The position numbers and the translations under genes were made by a program. From NCBI RefSeq assembly GCF_014237865.1, contig NZ_JACJUU010000003.1:308955-372954 (forward strand): a DNA stretch of 64,000 bases, read 5' to 3'. Shown here in pieces: positions 63,378 through 64,000 of the stretch (position 1 is its first letter; each line of letters opens with the position of its first letter). The notes below the pieces were generated by a model, which was not told the DNA's origin, made no database searches, and saw only the letters and a list, made by a program, of their open reading frames with translations. The stretch comes from Pusillimonas minor (GTDB taxonomy: Bacteria; Pseudomonadota; Gammaproteobacteria; Burkholderiales; Burkholderiaceae_B).

Positions 63378-63872
63378 TTATGCAAGGCTGTATTTTGCCC
63401 CATTCGGCTGCGGGTGTGAATGCGCCAGGACAAATCGGTCTGCCCACCAGATCACCGGCGCGCCCAGCGGCCGCGGCGCCACGGTTACCTTGCGTGCCAG
63501 GGTAACGTGCGGGCGAAATGAAAATTGTTTGTCGTACCAGATACCTTCCTGATCCAGCGCGTGGCCCAACTGGTCGCGCAGCGCCAGTAAGGCAGCAGGC
63601 ACCGCCGACGGCCCTACCCATGCCAGCTTTAACCGTTCAAAAGTATCGACCCGATCAAGCCTGAGCTCGAAAGCCGGGCGCGGCAGGGTTTGCGCTATAC
63701 GGCGCAATGCCGCGTGTTGCCCGGGTTGAGGCTGCCCCAGAAAGGCCAGCGTCAGGTGGAAATCGGCCGGGTGCGTCAGCCGCCCACCCGCAAGCGGCGC
63801 CTGAAGCGCTGCTAACTGACGGGCAACCACCGGGTTGGGCCAAAGGGCAAAAAAATAGCGCGATGTTTGCAT
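63378..63872 (-). CDS. thpR: RNA 2',3'-cyclic phosphodiesterase / 2'-5' RNA ligase ThpR
   Basis: 2H-phosphoesterase of 164 aa with the two HxTx motifs: HLTLAFLG and HVTLARKV. The N-terminus MQTSRYFFALWPNP is the family start, giving an ATG at 63870-63872. That ATG lies in the stem of a perfect hairpin followed by seven T residues, and there is no ribosome-binding site. An upstream in-frame ATG at 63923 is possible but adds a non-conserved segment. The upstream region belongs to an insertion-sequence edge, so expression may be changed. Confidence 0.9.
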   Translation of the reverse strand: MQTSRYFFALWPNPVVARQLAALQAPLAGGRLTHPADFHLTLAFLGQPQPGQHAALRRIAQTLPRPAFELRLDRVDTFERLKLAWVGPSAVPAALLALRDQLGHALDQEGIWYDKQFSFRPHVTLARKVTVAPRPLGAPVIWWADRFVLAHSHPQPNGAKYSLA

Positions 63873-63879
63873 CGCGCTA
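63849..63879 (-). terminator. Terminator-like hairpin spanning the thpR start codon
   Basis: On the minus strand a perfect 10-bp stem TAGCGCGATG/CATCGCGCTA with a CAAA loop is followed immediately by seven T. The thpR ATG is the top of the left arm. Any transcript entering from the right should terminate here or hide the start codon. Confidence 0.7.
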
Positions 63880-63889
63880 CAGATTGCTG

Positions 63890-63919
63890 ACAAACCCTCG
63901 CGTAAAACCGAGGGTTTGT
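63890..63919. repeat. Perfect inverted repeat at the insertion-sequence edge
   Basis: ACAAACCCTCG and CGAGGGTTTGT are perfect 11-bp inverted copies around an 8-base loop. They lie 13 bases before the transposase start codon and 10 bases from the thpR hairpin. They may be part of the element's terminal or subterminal region. Confidence 0.65.
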
Positions 63920-63931
63920 TCATAATGGGGC

Positions 63932-64000
63932 ATGCTAAAAGAACCTACTGCCTATCAGCATGAGCTTGAGATGGTGACGCTGGAATCGCTGGTTCCTCGC
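63932..64000 (+). CDS. Transposase N-terminus, IS1182-like (runs off the window)
   Basis: The final 69 bases encode MLKEPTAYQHELEMVTLESL then VPR and continue off the window. This resembles the N-terminus of IS1182-family DDE transposases of proteobacteria (consensus like Q-ELEMVTLE-LVP-DHLL). The element boundary is not resolved and the catalytic part is not visible. Confidence 0.6.
   Translation, partial: MLKEPTAYQHELEMVTLESLVPR

Overview
The window comes from a betaproteobacterium, most likely an Alcaligenaceae relative of Bordetella, Achromobacter or Pusillimonas. This rests on gene content and order: a reduced PTS (EIIA-Man, HPr and EI next to gshB), glnK-amtB, leuCDB-asd-fimV-truA, aminoglycoside-kinase-fold ThrB, a BPSS1780-type membrane protein, recJ beside an RpfE-type gene, and a C-terminally extended second IF-1. 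The sequence is moderately GC-rich and densely coding. I saw no frameshifted gene and no CRISPR array. One mobile element, probably IS1182-like, starts at the extreme right edge.

Layout. (1) 0-15.4 kb: translation and nitrogen/PTS genes. Reading on the minus strand, thrS-infC ends in a terminator. An 8-kb block follows (gshB, EIIA-Man, ptsH, ptsI, the divergent glnK-amtB pair, a lipoprotein, ubiK, comM). Then come rpmI-rplT-pheS-pheT-ihfA with their own consensus promoter and a hairpin-rich leader ending in an intrinsic terminator, which looks like an attenuator. (2) 15.5-16.5 kb: tRNA-Val(GAC), an unexplained fold-back sequence with flanking hairpin repeats, and an AdoCbl riboswitch. (3) 16.5-21.9 kb: cobalamin uptake operon btuB-btuF-btuC-btuD followed by a divergent PduO-type adenosyltransferase-like gene. 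(4) 21.9-32.0 kb: trpF, an orphan TRAP transporter pair, truA, a FimV-like protein, asd and leuBDC. (5) 32.2-42.1 kb: M48 lipoprotein, aroC, selO with DUF2069, YihY, CBS protein, dusA, thrB, BPSS1780 protein and a PHP phosphatase. (6) 42.2-51.7 kb: comEC, a flavin monooxygenase, TatD-family DNase, lolD-lolC, RpfE-type gene and recJ. (7) 52-54.9 kb: an hsp20-lon stress operon with a structured leader. (8) 55-58.8 kb: an aromatic-acid operon with a feruloyl-CoA synthetase-like ligase, a BzdR/BoxR-type HTH/shikimate-kinase-like regulator and a 3-hydroxyacyl-CoA dehydrogenase. (9) 59-64 kb: stand-alone LON N-domain protein, patatin, diiron ferritin-like protein, cytochrome b561, infA2, sixA, thpR and the edge of an insertion sequence.

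How the genes work together. glnK-amtB has a textbook sigma-54 promoter with an NtrC-like box, so it should respond to nitrogen limitation. The btu operon sits under a B12 riboswitch, so import should fall when AdoCbl is plentiful. The fcs-regulator-dehydrogenase operon has a candidate operator just upstream of the ligase gene, which suggests control by an aryl-CoA thioester. ComM and ComEC together hint at natural transformation capacity.

Most worth following up: the fold-back element at 15.8-16.1 kb, the putative attenuator before rpmI, the HTH/kinase-like regulator paired with feruloyl-CoA synthetase, and the terminator-like hairpin that contains the thpR start codon next to the insertion sequence. 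None of these was tested computationally; all come from reading the sequence.
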